From Dasypus novemcinctus (Eukaryota > Chordata > Mammalia > Cingulata > Dasypodidae): a stretch of 64,000 nt of DNA. The notes beneath the pieces were generated by a model that saw only the letters and a program-made list of their open reading frames with translations, was not told the DNA's origin and did not search any database. Positions 10,585 through 21,620 of this stretch are shown here, piece after piece. Position 1 is the first letter of the stretch. Each line of letters begins with the position of its first letter. The translations under genes and the position numbers were made by a program. The stretch lies in assembly GCF_030445035.2 (NCBI RefSeq), contig NC_080698.1, positions 28,613,294 through 28,677,293 on the forward strand. The letters run 5' to 3'.

Positions 10585-10740
10585 TTTAACCATGAAGAAG
10601 TGTTGAATCTTATTACTCTTCCAGCATCTGTAAGATAATTATGTGATATTTCATATATCTGTTAATGTGATATATTTATTGATATTTAAATGTTAAACTA
10701 CCTTTTCATTTTCAAAATAAATTCCACTTGGTTGTGATTA
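10585..10740 (-). mobile_element. LINE-1 ORF2 reverse-transcriptase fragment
   Basis: On the minus strand this follows the L1 reverse-transcriptase segment that also appears at about 1200-1360: AATTCCACTTGGTTGTG corresponds to AAATCCCACTTGGTTGTGG, followed in parallel by GTTAATGTGATATATTTATTGAT. It is more diverged than the first element and is clipped at an A run. Confidence 0.7.
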
Positions 10741-11335
10741 AAAAAAAAAAAAGTGAATTAACATGAGGTCTCAGTGTCCAGCTGCTGAAACAGGCAACTG
10801 GAAAGGGGGCAGTGGGGGGTAAAGAAGAGGGAGGGAGGGTAAAGCAAGAAAAACAAAAAATTAAAATACTGATATTTTTGCAAGTGAAATTTGTTTTACA
10901 AAGGCAATCTAATAATAACCTTAAAATAATCTTCAGGATATTTAAGGACAAAATAAAAGTATGCTGTTTTTTAAAATTATAAAAATAAATGAAAGGGAGA
11001 ATCATAGATGAAAAAATAAATAAAGGAATAAAAGCCATTAAAGTAATAGATAATGATACACAGACTTGGGAGATAAGGAACAAAGATGAGCAAAAAAACT
11101 GATAGAATCTATAAGTAAATTTAATTAAGTACTGACTATTTTGGGTGTGTGTTAAGGAACATTGTGTTTAGACCTGAAGAACAAGTTGAGGGAAGGGAGC
11201 AGTTTGGTCCATTAATTGTATTAAGGAAGACACAAATAATAAAAGTAAAACAACTTTACATTTGTTTAAAAAATTATAATAGGTATGTAAACAAATATTA
11301 AGGGCTGCTACTAAAAATCCAGATTACAATGTTTG
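10741..11335. other. Intergenic, no feature recognised
   Basis: A-rich sequence starts with a 13-A run. It has no convincing coding frame and no repeat family I can name. Confidence 0.6.
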
Positions 11336-11650
11336 CCTTCCATGTTAGTTTCCTATGGCTTTATAACAAATCACTCTAAACTTAGTGACTTAAGACTACA
11401 TAATTTATTGCTTTACAGTCTCCATGGGTCAGGAGTCTGAGCAGAGTTAGCTGGGTCCTCAACTGAGGAGCTCACAAGGCTGAAATCTAAGTGGCAGCCA
11501 AGCTGCTTCCTCATCTGGAGGCTTCACTAGGGAAAGATCCATTTCCAACCTCTCTCTCTTGTTGGCAGAATTCCTTGCTTTGTGGCTGTATGCCTGAGAT
11601 TCTGGTTTTCTTGCTAGCTTTCAGCTGGGGACTGCTCTCAGCTCCTAGAT

Positions 11651-11855
11651 CAGAGGTTCTTAACAAGGGGTCTGTGAGCTTGAATTGAAATTCAGAAAAA
11701 TATTATTCTTGTGGGGACATGTTGGTGCGGGTATGGTATATTAATATTTACTAAATAATACACAATAGAGTATGGACTTAGTAAGGGGTCCATGGTTTTC
11801 ACCTGACTGGCAAAGGGGTCCGCAGGGGGTTGGGGGGAAGGGTTAAGGACCCCTG
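11651..11855. mobile_element. Non-autonomous hAT (MITE), 205 bp, with 8-bp target duplication
   Basis: The ends are inverted repeats: CAGAGGTTCTTAAC at the left and the reverse complement of CAGGGGTCCTTAACCC at the right. The flanks are TCCTAGAT (11643-11650) and TCCTAGAG (11856-11863), seven of eight bases alike, which is the 8-bp duplication expected of hAT transposons. It has no coding capacity. A related copy lies at 33745-33920. Confidence 0.85.
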
Positions 11856-11980
11856 TCCTAGAGCATGTTCTTGGGTCTTTGCCACAAGATCCCTCCCCAG
11901 GCAATTCACAATCTGACTTTTTCTTCAAGGTCAGAAGAGACTCTCTAATTTCTATACCTTTTTGTAAAGGGCTCACTTAA

Positions 11981-12002
11981 AATAAATAAATAAATAAATA
12001 AA
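11981..12002 (+). repeat. (AAAT)n microsatellite
   Basis: About five AAAT units lie inside the LTR region. Confidence 0.85.
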
Positions 12003-12260
12003 GGGCCCACTTCATTGGATCAGGCCCTACAAAGATAATCTCCTTTTGATTAACCTAAAGTTGACTGATTAGAGACCTTAATTACAAGGGCAAAATGCCT
12101 TCATCTTTGCCATATCATGTCATCTAATTACTGGAGGGATGTTTTGTCGTATTCCCTTGACTGGCCCACACTCAAGGGGCAAGATTATATGGGACTTGTA
12201 AACTATAGGGAGGGACTCTTGGAGGCAGTTTTAGAGTTCTGCCTACCACAGCCTGTCCTC

Positions 12261-12460
12261 TGGTTCCCAACAATTCACACCCTCCCAAGTGAAAATTTCA
12301 TTCCCCCTTCCCAAGGGTCCCAAAGTCTCATCCTATTACAGTGTCAGCTCCGAGTCCAACAAGGGGGGAAATCAACCAAACTGAGAGATGGGATGGGGGG
12401 AGAAGGAGAGAGAAATATGAGAAACAGAAAATGCCAAGTAAAGTTGCAGAAAGAAGTACA
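12261..12460. other. Short unassigned spacer
   Basis: It has a C-rich first half and a purine-rich second half. It lies between the LTR and the older L1 fragment, and no feature is recognised. Confidence 0.5.
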
Positions 12461-13976
12461 AATAAATCAATTATCACAACAAATACAAAAATTAAATTCA
12501 CCACTTTAAAAATACAGAGTTATTCAAAACGAATAAAAGACAAAACCCAACTGTATGTTTCTTACAAAGGACCAATTAAAACAAAACCAGAAGGATTGAA
12601 AGTTAGTCAATGAAAAAGATATGCCAGTAAAATAGTAACCCCTTAAAATCTGGGGTTGTAATGTGTAAATCAGACAAAATAGAACTTAAACTCAAAAGCA
12701 TTTCTGGGAATAGAGAAGAATGCCAACAATGATAATACAAGGAATAACTCCCCCAAAGATATAATAATCATAAACTTACACACATTTAACAACACTGCCA
12801 TATGCATACACATACACATACACAAAGACAAATTGACAAATTGGCAAATCGCTCCTGGGAACTTTAAACATAACTCTATTAAAAATGGATAGACCAGAAA
12901 ACGGACTTGGCCCAGTGGTTAGGGCGTCCGTCTACCACATGGGAGGTCTGCGGTTCAAACCCAGGGCCTCCTTGACTCGTGTGGAGCTGGCCCATGTGCA
13001 GTGCTGATACGCGCAAGGAGTGCCCTGCCACACAGGGGTGTCCCCCACGTACCACGCACAAGGAGTGCGCCCTGTAGGGAGAGCCACCCAGCGTGAGAGA
13101 AAGTGCAGCCTGCCGAGGAATGGCACTGCCCACACTTCCCGTGCTGCTGACACAACAGAAGCGGACAAAGAAACAAGACACAGCAAATAGATTCAGAGAA
13201 CAGACAACTGGGGGAGAGGGGGGAATTAAATAAATAAATAAATCTTTAAAAAAAAAAATGGATAGACCAAGATGACAAAACTTATTAATGACAGAGAAGA
13301 TTTAGACACAGAATTAATATCTTTGACCTAATGAAAATACATCGAACCCTGTACCAGTACATTCTTTTCAAATACAAATGGGCCATGTATAGTAATTAAC
13401 TGTATTACAAAAAGTTTCAACAGATTTCAAGGTTTTAATATCATACATTGTTCTCTTTCATGAAACTAAACTAGAAATGAAGAATTAAAACATATATAAA
13501 TCACCACATATTTAGAAACTTAAAATTCACTCAAATAATTCATGAGCCCAAAGGAAAATTACAGTGAGACAATTGTACAATATCAGGACAGAAAAACAAT
13601 GATAAGGCCACATAATTAAAGCAGTAGGATGAGGATAAAAAAGTACCTAGAGTAAGTTTAAATGCATCTGTTCAAAATCAAGACTGACTAAAAATGAGTA
13701 AAGCATTTAATTAGATGAGCTAGAAAAAGATTTAAAAAATAAATAAATACAAAAAAACTAGAAAGAGAAAATAATAAACATTATCAAGAAATGAACAAAA
13801 TAGAAAATGAAAATTCAATAGGGAAGATTAACAAAATCAAAAATTGGTTCTCTGAAAAACAGAACTCCCCAGCAAGACTAATAAAAACTAATAAAAATAA
13901 GAGAAGGCATAAATAGACAATAAGAAGAACAAAAATGGAATTGATGCATTACAGATATTAAAAACTTATTAATCTG
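12461..13976 (+). mobile_element. Old LINE-1 fragment: ORF2 endonuclease to linker
   Basis: In plus orientation the text follows L1 ORF2 from near its start (AATTATCACAACAAAT, then CAAAACCCAACTGTATG near 12542), through AATCAGACAAAATAGAA near 12668, GATATAATAATCATAAA near 12758, the DNA-binding part, and the post-endonuclease linker near 13820 (AAAAATTGGTTCTCTGAAAA). It has many frame breaks and is more diverged than the L1 at 1-5375. A DAS-SINE is inserted at 12897-13253 and a younger L1 3' end at 13977-15047. Confidence 0.8.
12897..13253 (+). mobile_element. DAS-SINE (tRNA-derived armadillo SINE), full length
   Basis: The tRNA-like head has an A box (TGGCCCAGTGGTTAGG) and a B box (GGTTCAAACCC), giving an internal RNA polymerase III promoter. 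A long tRNA-unrelated body and an AATAAATCTTTAAAAA-type tail follow. It is flanked by a 16-bp target duplication, AAAAATGGATAGACCA, at 12881-12896 and 13254-13269. It was inserted by L1-type target-primed reverse transcription into the old L1. The long frames across it on the minus strand are not genes. Confidence 0.95.
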
Positions 13977-15047
13977 TGATGGGCAAAGACCATACCAAAA
14001 ACCAGAGAGGATCTACAACTGCAAGCAAGACAGTTCCATCCTTCTGCCCCATGGGATCTAAGCCCCCTCTCAGTCAGAAGCAGATGGGCATCACCATCCC
14101 CAAATCCTCAAGATCGAGGTATAAACAAATGTAAGAGGGAATGCAACTATGGACCAAAGTAGACCTATTATTATTCTAGTAATGGAAGAACTTGTAACAT
14201 TGATATACAGACAGTGATCACCAGAGCTTCTGAGCAAAGGGAGAGGGAACAACAGATGTAACAGGGGCATTTTGGGAACACTGGGATCGTTCTGCGTGAT
14301 ATTGCAATGACAGATACAGGCTGTAGCAGTTTGATATAATTGATGAATTCCAAAAAGAAATATTGGATTATGCCTGTAATCTGATCTGTACCTGGGCATG
14401 ACTGCATTATGATTAGGGATTTTGACTCTCTGCCCCTTGGTAGGTGGGGACTCACAGATAAAAGGCATGGGAAAGGACAGAGTTAGAGGCTTTTAATGTT
14501 GGAGTTTTGATTTTGGAGTTTGATGCTGAAGACTTATATTGGAGCCCTGGGAAGTCAGCATGCAGAGAAAAGAGAAGCCAGCTCCAGGAAGGAATGAACC
14601 CAGGAAGCCTGAACCCTCGCAGATGTCAGCAGCCATCTTGCTCCAAATAGACTTTGGTGAGGGAAGTAACGTATGTTTTATGGCCTGGTATCTGTAAGCT
14701 CTCACCCCACCTAAATACCCTTTATAAAAACCAACTAATTTCTGATATTTTGCATCAGCACTCCTTTGGCTGACTAATACACAGGCCACTATAAATTTTG
14801 TTAAAATGTATAAAATGATGTGGTGTAAAGTGTAAACCATTATGTAAGCTATAGACCAGGGCTAGTAGCAATGCTTCAATATGTGTTCATCAATTGTAAC
14901 AAATACACCACACTAATGAAAGATGTTGTTAATGGGAGAAAGTGGGGTAGGGGAGGGGGTAGAAAACCTGGGGATCCCCTATATTTTCAAAGTAACATTT
15001 ATACAATCTAAAGCTTCTTTACAAATAAAGAAAAAAAATCTAAAAAT
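13977..15047 (+). mobile_element. LINE-1 3'UTR fragment, 5' truncated, with target duplication
   Basis: This matches the L1 3'UTR family also seen at 23140-24005 and 62832-63451: CTACAACTGCAAGCAAGACAG near 14012, GGTATAAACAAATG near 14117, the G-rich tract near 14940, and the CCCCTATATTTTCAAAGTAAC end near 14966. An A-rich tail follows. ACTTATTAATCTG lies just before it (to 13976) and again after its tail (15049-15061), so it inserted as a unit into the older L1. A solo LTR splits it at 14322-14781. Confidence 0.82.
14322..14781 (+). mobile_element. Solo MaLR-type LTR, 460 bp, with perfect 5-bp target duplication
   Basis: It begins TGTAGCAGTTTGATAT and ends GACTAATACA, so it has TG...CA ends. 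It is flanked by CAGGC at 14317-14321 and at 14782-14786. It is the same family as the LTRs of the provirus at 19595-21620 (shared CAGTTTGATATTATT-like start, CCAAATAGA and CCTTTATAAAAACCAAC near the end). A solo LTR forms by recombination between the two LTRs of an integrated provirus. Confidence 0.88.
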
Positions 15048-15061
15048 AACTTATTAATCTG

Positions 15062-15940
15062 AAAATTGAGGTAATTCCATCTCTCTTGTTAGTTGACATG
15101 ACATTTCTTGTAGGACAATGAGACAAAAGGGGAATTCTGGTAGAAGCCTTCTAAGAAACTTTTCTAGATTCTTAGGAAGGGTCACAGATAAGGGACACCC
15201 CTTTTTGCCTTGTGACATTGTCTGAAGATGAGATGCTTGGTGTTGTGGCAGTCATATTAGGATCATGAGGGCAAAGACAAAAGAATCAGAAAATGACAAG
15301 GACATTATTTAATCCCTGAAGTAACCAGCCCCAGAACTTCTCTGCCTTTAGATTCTTATGTGAGGACATTGTTTAAACAGCCCTTATAAGAGTAATCTGT
15401 GACTTGGAGCTAAAAGTGTCCTAACAGGCATAGCATTCTATAACCAGTTTCTTTTATTTTAAACATCGGAATGCAATACAAAATTTCCACTTTTCTTCCC
15501 AACCAGAATGGAATAATCTGAGTGCCCTCCTCTTGTGGATGACAAATGTGCTTCAGGAGCCAGGGTTGGAAAGGCTTTGACGGGATGATGGCTGGTAGAA
15601 TCTTCTGAACCATTTGCCTCTTTCTCATCAAAGTATTGAACAATAGGTGGGACTCATGAGCAATGTCACATCAGATGTCTAACAAGAAAGAACCAATGGC
15701 CCGCTCCTCATCAAATTAAGAAACCAAGATTTCTGGCAAATCTGAGAATAGTCTCTGATTAAATATTCTCTTCTTGTCCATTGCTCTTCAAATGTCTTAA
15801 TCAAATAAGTACATTTCTTGTGCAAACATTGACCTAAATATACCCCTAAAATATTCTTGGGAATTCAACAGGTATAACCTATGCTGCTCAATTTTCCAAA
15901 TATATTAGCAGGTAGCTGAACTTAAACATAAAATAAAAAA
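15062..15940. other. Intergenic, no feature recognised
   Basis: Plain sequence with no convincing frame. Parts near 15130-15420 have the look of an old LTR, but I cannot assign a family. Confidence 0.5.
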
Positions 15941-15944
15941 ATTA

Positions 15945-16137
15945 TGGTGCCGCACACACGGAGAGCTGACACAACAAGATGACTCGACTAATAGAAACAT
16001 AGATTCCCGTGCTGCTGACAACAACAGAAGCAGACAAAGACAACGCAGCAAACAGACACAGAGAACAGACAACTGGGGTGAGGGGTGGGGAGGGGGAGAG
16101 AAATAACTAACTAAATAAATAAATCTTTAAAAAAAAT
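15945..16137 (+). mobile_element. DAS-SINE, 5' truncated
   Basis: Only the body and tail remain: ACACACGGAGAGCTGAC, GACAACAACAGAAGCAGAC, AACAGACAACTGGGGTGAGG and an AATAAATAAATCTTTAAAAA tail. The tRNA-like head is absent, so it has no polymerase III promoter. Confidence 0.88.
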
Positions 16138-17019
16138 TTTTGTGAGAATTTTCATTAATTTGTCAAAGTGATTTTAGTAACAGTAACCTAGCAAAATCAA
16201 TCTTAAACATTTAAAAACTGCCAGTGGCACAATTTAGATTTTGGTGAGTGACATGATCTCAGAGACAGTTCATTCCCATTTGAGTTTTCTTTTTTTTTTT
16301 TACTTTAAGTATGTACACCTTTGTTTTCATAATAGTATCTGAGAATGTAGTCAGATTCCTTTAATGATTTTTCTTGCAACATATTTAGATATACTGGACT
16401 ATGGGATCCAGACTACCCTGTTACTTCTATGCATTGATGAAACATATTATATTTATGGTTCTCCTTCCACTGGAGTATGCTTTAAAGACTGAACCTCTTC
16501 TTTTCAGACTCTCATTTGTTAGAGAGACATCTCCATGGTCCTCTCAAATTGCTGGCATTTGGACAAGGTAGCATGAAACAGATGAATTTTCTTATCCCCA
16601 GATAAAAGAAGAAACTACAGACAAGATTTTTTTTTAAATGTATAAAACAGAGAATAGAATCACTATAATAGAATCTAGACTAGAAGTCAGGATTCTTGGG
16701 TCTGATTGTTGAGTCTTAGACTAGTTCTGAGATGCTGAAAAAAATCACTCAAGAACCTCTTGGTATCTCTCAGGGCTGTACCTGTAAATGGTAATTAGAC
16801 TTTTCTATTATAGAGCTTTCTACCATCTATTGTGATACAAAACTACCTTAAAGGAGCATTTGACAGCAGGTAATGCATGGAGTATAAATCACTTGGAGCT
16901 TCTCACAGGAATGCAAAATGTACTTTAAATGCAAAGTCTAGCAGTACAGGAAGAGAAACAGAAACATAGAAACTGTGAACCACGAACATGGCACTCACAG
17001 ATGTCTTAAGATAGAAGTG
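16138..17019. other. Intergenic, no feature recognised
   Basis: Ordinary AT-rich sequence with a T11 run near 16290. No coding frame or named repeat seen. Confidence 0.55.
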
Positions 17020-17400
17020 TCTTAGTCTGCCAGGGTTACTATGACAAATACCACACATGGCTTTACATAACTGCTATTTATTGGCTCACAGTTTCAGAGG
17101 CTAGCAGTCCATGCTTTCTCCAAAGCCTGTAGAGTTCTGCCGATAACAACCCTCTGTCATGTGGCAATCTCCCTCTCTCTCTGTCTCCCTGGCTTCTCCT
17201 ACCTCTGTGTCCAAATTCCTTTGCTTATAAGAATATTAGTATATTGGAATAAGGCCCGCCCTCATTCAGTTTGACCACACCTTAACTAAAAATAGCATCC
17301 AAAAAGGTCCTATTTACAAATGGGTTCACATCCAATGGACTGGGGATTAGGACTTGAATGTGTGTTTTTGGAGAGAGATGATTCAATCCCCAACAAGGGG
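17020..17400 (-). mobile_element. MLT1-type LTR
   Basis: Read on the minus strand it follows the MLT1 pattern from a GGGGATTGAATC start near 17395, through AGTCCTAATCCCCAGTCC and GGTGTGGTCAAAC-like sequence, the CTTATAAGCAAAGG stretch near 17225, and the AATAAATAGCAGTTATG polyadenylation region near 17075, to GCAGACTAAGACAC near 17025. Confidence 0.75.
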
Positions 17401-17489
17401 TTATGTGGCATACTACTGTAACCTGGTGAAAAAGGAAAATGATACAACAAGATGGGATGTGTTATTCTCTAAGGCTGGGCTGAAAAGAT

Positions 17490-18110
17490 AGATGAGGCAT
17501 ATTTGTACCACAGACTTGACAATGGGCAAAGTGGAACTTGGCAACTCTGGTCAGGCTTCCAAGTTCCAGCATGGTCTGGCCCCTGCCCACTTCTCTGTGC
17601 TAGGTAGATTAAATGAGTGGACCAATTCTTCAGCCTTTCCTATATTTATGCTGCCTTTTGCCATGGGATTGTAACTCCCGTCAAGAAGTAAAGTATATTT
17701 ATGGTATTTTGGATTTCATTTTGGTCATGTGATTTGCTTTGACCAATGGAATATTAGTAGTTGTGATGCTGTGATGCAGAGGTCTAAAAAATGCTTGCAT
17801 TTTTTTTTAAAGGAGGTACTGGGGGTGAAATTGGGACCTTGTACACATAAAGCAGGTGCTCAGCCACTGAGCTATACCCGCTCTGTGATATTTTGGTTTT
17901 GCTTTTGTTCCTCTGGGCTTATGATGAGAACATGCCCTGACAAGACTGCTGAAGGATGAGTCAGGTGGAAAAGAGTCAGGTTGCCCAGATGTCCTAGCCA
18001 AAGCCAACCTAGATCAACCATCAGCCAGCTAATTCCCAAAAATGTGAGTCAGCCAAACCAAAACAAGAAGAACTGCCTAGTTTTATTACCTTTGAAGAAC
18101 TGATGGACTT
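17490..18110 (+). mobile_element. Ancient interspersed repeat, probably LTR-derived
   Basis: The segment with TTTGACCAATGGAATATTAG (17739-17758), then CCTCTGGGCTTATGATGAGAACATGCC and GTGAGTCAGCCAAACC, has the word pattern of an old mammalian dispersed repeat. I cannot name the family with confidence. A SINE fragment lies inside at 17806-17886. Confidence 0.45.
17806..17886 (-). mobile_element. tRNA-derived SINE head fragment
   Basis: On the minus strand there are an A-box-like TGGCTGAGCACC and a tRNA-like arm before AATTTCACCCCCAGTACC. It resembles the tRNA-type module at about 39550-39640. Confidence 0.6.
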
Positions 18111-19590
18111 ATAACTTCTTGGACATAAGCAACAAACTGTTTCTTATCTGCAAATTTGTGTAGCTGCCTTTCCTACCTGGGATTGTCACAAGTCTGCATT
18201 ATCTAAGCCTTTGTGTACTCCCTTAGAAACTGCACGTAAAGACTCAGACATAGATTTAAGAATTGCTGGATCTAATAGGTATCATTTCAATGTTTGTATG
18301 AGTCATGTGGCCCTACAATACTGGGAGAAAAGGCAAAACCTCAGGATTCAGTCAAGTTCAAAATTCGTAAGAGCTAGATGAAAGGCCTTTATTTGCAGAG
18401 CCAAAAAATGCCAAATACAATCAAGTGATGTCAGCAGCTGAGTAGGGGGTTGCAGACTTCCAAGAGTAGATCCAATTGTAACTATATGGACTACAAGGGC
18501 CACCAAACCATCCCCTTATTCAGGTTAAATAGTCCTTGTTTTCCCCTATGAAAAGGGCTCAGTGAGTCCCACCTGTGAAGCTGACAAGACTCTAGTCAGA
18601 ATGTAGTCAGTGTCCAGGCCAAGGCCATTAGCTATTAGAAACTTCAGGGAGATTCAGAGTGAAGTGTAGAAATATTTAAGACACTGAAATGTACAATATT
18701 TTTGTATATGATATTTTATGTACTTGAAATGTTTAGATTGACAGATCAGCATTGTGTTCCTAGTTTAACATGTGTGATTGAGCACTTGATAAATTCTTGG
18801 GATTTTAAATTGAAATCTTACTAAGTATACAAACAATATCAGGATAGTTAAGTTAATTTAATGATTTTTTTTACTTTTAATTATATTGGTTAGATTTACA
18901 AGAATTAAGTGCTTGGTATGGCTTGTCATAAAATTGAAAACACTTGAAAAGAAAATGGAATATTGAATTTATACAGGCAGTTTGAATGCTTAAAGGAGTT
19001 TAAGTTTGAAAATAGATCTAAACATGAATTCCTTTAAAAGTGATTTGTGAAAATTAGATTTAGTTATAAATAGAATAAGAGCTAAAAGTTTAAGTAAGTT
19101 TTACAATTTATAAATTAATAAATTACTAACATTTAAAACAATGTGAAGTTCAGAAATTTTTTTCAGTGTATAAACTCTGCCCCAAAGACATTAAATCTTT
19201 CACATTGCATAAATGTTACATGAAAATATGGTCTGATTGTCATGTATGGGAAATTCTTGTCAGGTTTGTCTAGTATTTCATTTTCTACCACTTCTCCAAG
19301 TCCTTCCAAGTTCCAGTTAGTACCTCTATTCCCATCTGAATTATCCACTCCTTGAATAGAGTGGCTGTCTTTATTTAATCTGTTTTCTCCAAGAAGCTGC
19401 CATGTTGTTAGGAAAGAGCAGATGTTAAGTAAACATTTGTGTGAATTAAACTTAATTAGCTATATTTTTCCGGCCTTGTTTAAAATGGTGTATCCTGGCA
19501 GCATGATCCTGAAGAGGTTTGTGTTCAAGGCACACTTTCAAACCCTAGCATTTTAGATATCACATATCAGAGGTTGAAAAGACTCAGAAG
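18111..19590. other. Intergenic, no feature recognised
   Basis: It is AT-rich, especially from 18640 to 19150. No coding frame or named repeat is supported. Confidence 0.5.
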
Positions 19591-19594
19591 AACC

Positions 19595-20010
19595 TGGTGA
19601 CAGTTTGATATTATTTATGATTTCCAAAAAGAGATATTAATGCTGCTTATAAATTGGTCTGTTCCTCTGGGCATGATACCTTTTGATTGATTTAAATTCA
19701 AAGGCTTTATGTTTACTTCATTAGTCAAATCTAGGGCTTTGATTCGGCCATGTCATTAGCGTGTGCTGGGTTGAGTCCCTGCCCCCTTGGTGCGCTTTAT
19801 AAATGGATGCTCAACTGAGAATAGGGAAGTGGATATGCAAGAAAAGAAGACGGGAGCTCCATAGACATGGAAGAGGATGCTGAGGCCCTGGGAAGAGAGA
19901 GGAGCCATTCGGGACCTTGCAAGGGTATCTATTTTACTCCAAATAGATATCCTTTATAAAAGCCAACAGATTTCTGATACTTTGCATCAGCCCCTTTGGC
20001 TGACAAATAG
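19595..20010 (+). mobile_element. MaLR provirus 5' LTR
   Basis: It starts TGGTGACAGTTTGATATT and ends around GGCTGACAAATAGA, next to a primer-binding-site-like TTTGGTACCAAGAAGTGG (20011-20028). That sequence matches the tRNA-Leu type site of ERVL/MaLR elements. It is homologous to the solo LTR at 14322-14781. Confidence 0.85.
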
Positions 20011-21576
20011 AATTTGGTACCAAGAAGTGGCGTTGTACTTTTGCACTTACCCAAACGCTGGAATGGTTTTATAAAAGGGTCAAGGGTATTTTTTGAGGGA
20101 ATTGTGAGATGCTTGATGGAAAAGGCCTAGACTGCTCTGAACAGACTGTTGGTAGGAATATGGACACTAAAGAGACTTTTGATGAGGCCTTAGAAGGACA
20201 TGATGAAACTATTATTGCAAACTGGAGGAAAGATGATCCTCTTGCAGAGAACCAAGCAAGATTGACTCCTGATGTTATAAGGAAGGCAGAATTTGAAAAC
20301 TAAGAACTTGGACATTTAGCCAAGGAGATTTCCAAATTAATGTGGGAAATGCAGCCTGGCTTCTCCTTGCAGCTTATAGCAAAGGGTTAGAGGAAAGAGA
20401 TAAGTTGATAACAGAATTGTTAGGAACAAGGCAAACAAAAACTGATTTCAAAAATTCTAAGCCTTTGGAAATCAAGGCCCCAGATGATAGAGCCCCATTT
20501 GAGGAATGAACTAAATTTGGAACTTGTAAGTCAGAATTGAAAATGCAGTTATCTAGGAAAGACTTGTGGAAAGCCTTACTGTCTGATGGCTTGGACTAGT
20601 GCTTCCTGCAGGCCAAACCAACAAGGTTTTTGAGAGAGTTGTATGAACAAAACTACTGTCAGCTTGGACTAAAAGGGACATGGAGGGGAGAGATGGAAGA
20701 GAAAATGGCTTTAAGAAGAAAACCATGGAATTGAGGTCTGGAAATAAGATATCTCCTTGTGCCAAGAGAGGAACCCCACATGTGCATAGAGAGAGGGTGA
20801 GTTTGCCTCAGCAGTTGAAGAGGGTGCATGTTCCAGCCAGCTGTTCAGGGAGAGTTTTGCTGCCCCAGCTACAGAGAGTGTGGAGCACATTCCCCAAGGG
20901 TTGCGGGGAGTAAGGTCAACACCTCACTGGTCTGAGAGGGGTGGACTTTTTTCTCATAGATTAGGGAAGTTCAGGTGGCCAACTCATTGCTCTGAGAGGG
21001 TTGGGCTCCTATGCCAGAGAGTAGGGAGAATATTGCCTCCACCTCACTGTACTAAGGGGGTTAGACTCCACACCAGAGATTGGGTAAAGTATGGCCCAAT
21101 CACCCCAACTTTCTTGGAGGGTGAGGTCTGGAACTTGGTTACCACCCAGATGCTTGATGAGGGTAGAACCAAGAAAATGGGCATTGGGCAAGCCTGTGGA
21201 AAGGTTGGGCCCCCATGAGGTCGCAGGAAGAAAAAATCACTATCTTAAGAATGACTCTCAGACTTTGAAATCTAATGGAGTATGCCCTGAAGGTTTATGG
21301 AACTGTAGGGGATAAATGACTCATGTTTCCCTCCCAATTTCTCCTTATGTTAAAGCAAATGTTTATCCTTTGCCTGTCTCTTTGTATATTGAAAGCAGAT
21401 AAATTGTTATAAGTTTCACAGGTTTACAGACAGACAGGACTTTGCCCCAAGACAAACTGTATTTCTATAAATAATTGATATGATTTTGTACTTAGCATTG
21501 CTAAATGAAAGGATTAAGGTGTTTCTAAAAAAAATAATGTGTTTATTTATTTATTTTTGGAATTCAGAGGGTGGAG
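20011..21576 (+). mobile_element. MaLR (ERVL-type) internal region
   Basis: It opens with the primer-binding-like site and continues with the typical MaLR-internal text: GGAATATGGACACTAAAGAG near 20155, GATGAGGCCTTAGAAGGACA near 20181 and CTGGAGGAAAGATGATCC near 20221. A 64-codon frame at 20109-20303 and a 112-codon frame at 20880-21218 are leftovers. MaLR elements carry only degenerate gag-like coding potential and rely on other elements to move. Part of the region is a 60-bp tandem repeat, listed separately. Confidence 0.8.
20820..21120 (+). repeat. 60-bp tandem repeat reading as a 20-residue peptide repeat
   Basis: Segments ending in TCTGAGAGGG, TCTGAGAGGG, ACTAAGGGGG and TTCTTGGAGG finish at 20940, 21000, 21060 and 21120, an exact 60-bp period. 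Because 60 is a multiple of three the frame is kept. The plus-strand translation shows GVRSTPHWSERGGLF, then FRWPTHCSERVGLLCQRVG, then ILPPPHCTKGVRL, about 20 residues apart. At least three clear units are present, and one or two weaker ones precede them. Divergence between units is high, so the array is old. Confidence 0.8.
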
Positions 21577-21620
21577 TGTGGAGTTTGATATTATTTATAA
21601 ATTCCAAAAGGACTAATACA
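21577..21620 (+). mobile_element. MaLR provirus 3' LTR, internally deleted
   Basis: TGTGGAGTTTGATATTATTT (LTR start) runs after about 20 bp straight into GGACTAATACA, the LTR end. About 90 percent of the LTR is missing and its two edges are kept. The flanks GAACC (left of the 5' LTR) and AAACT (right) match only weakly as a target duplication. Confidence 0.65.

Larger units (their letters stand above)
11336..12260 (-). mobile_element. MLT1/MaLR-type LTR, interrupted
   Basis: The 11340-11640 part has the reverse-complement signature of a mammalian MLT1-type LTR: TTTCCTATGGCTTTATAACAAAT, then the CTTAGTGACTTAAGAC and ATTTATTGC stretch, corresponding to the LTR 3' end with its AATAAAT signal. 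After the inserted miniature element at 11651-11855 the LTR resumes through a CCACTTCATTGGATCAGGCCC-like part and on to about 12260. The subfamily is not determined. Confidence 0.6.

Noticed and set aside
12897..12970. tRNA gene
   Set aside because: The A and B boxes belong to the SINE head. The body and tail, target duplication and multiple copies show a SINE, and the cloverleaf is degraded.
20820..21120. CRISPR array
   Set aside because: The repeat has a continuous diverged 60-bp unit with no spacers, in a mammalian provirus.
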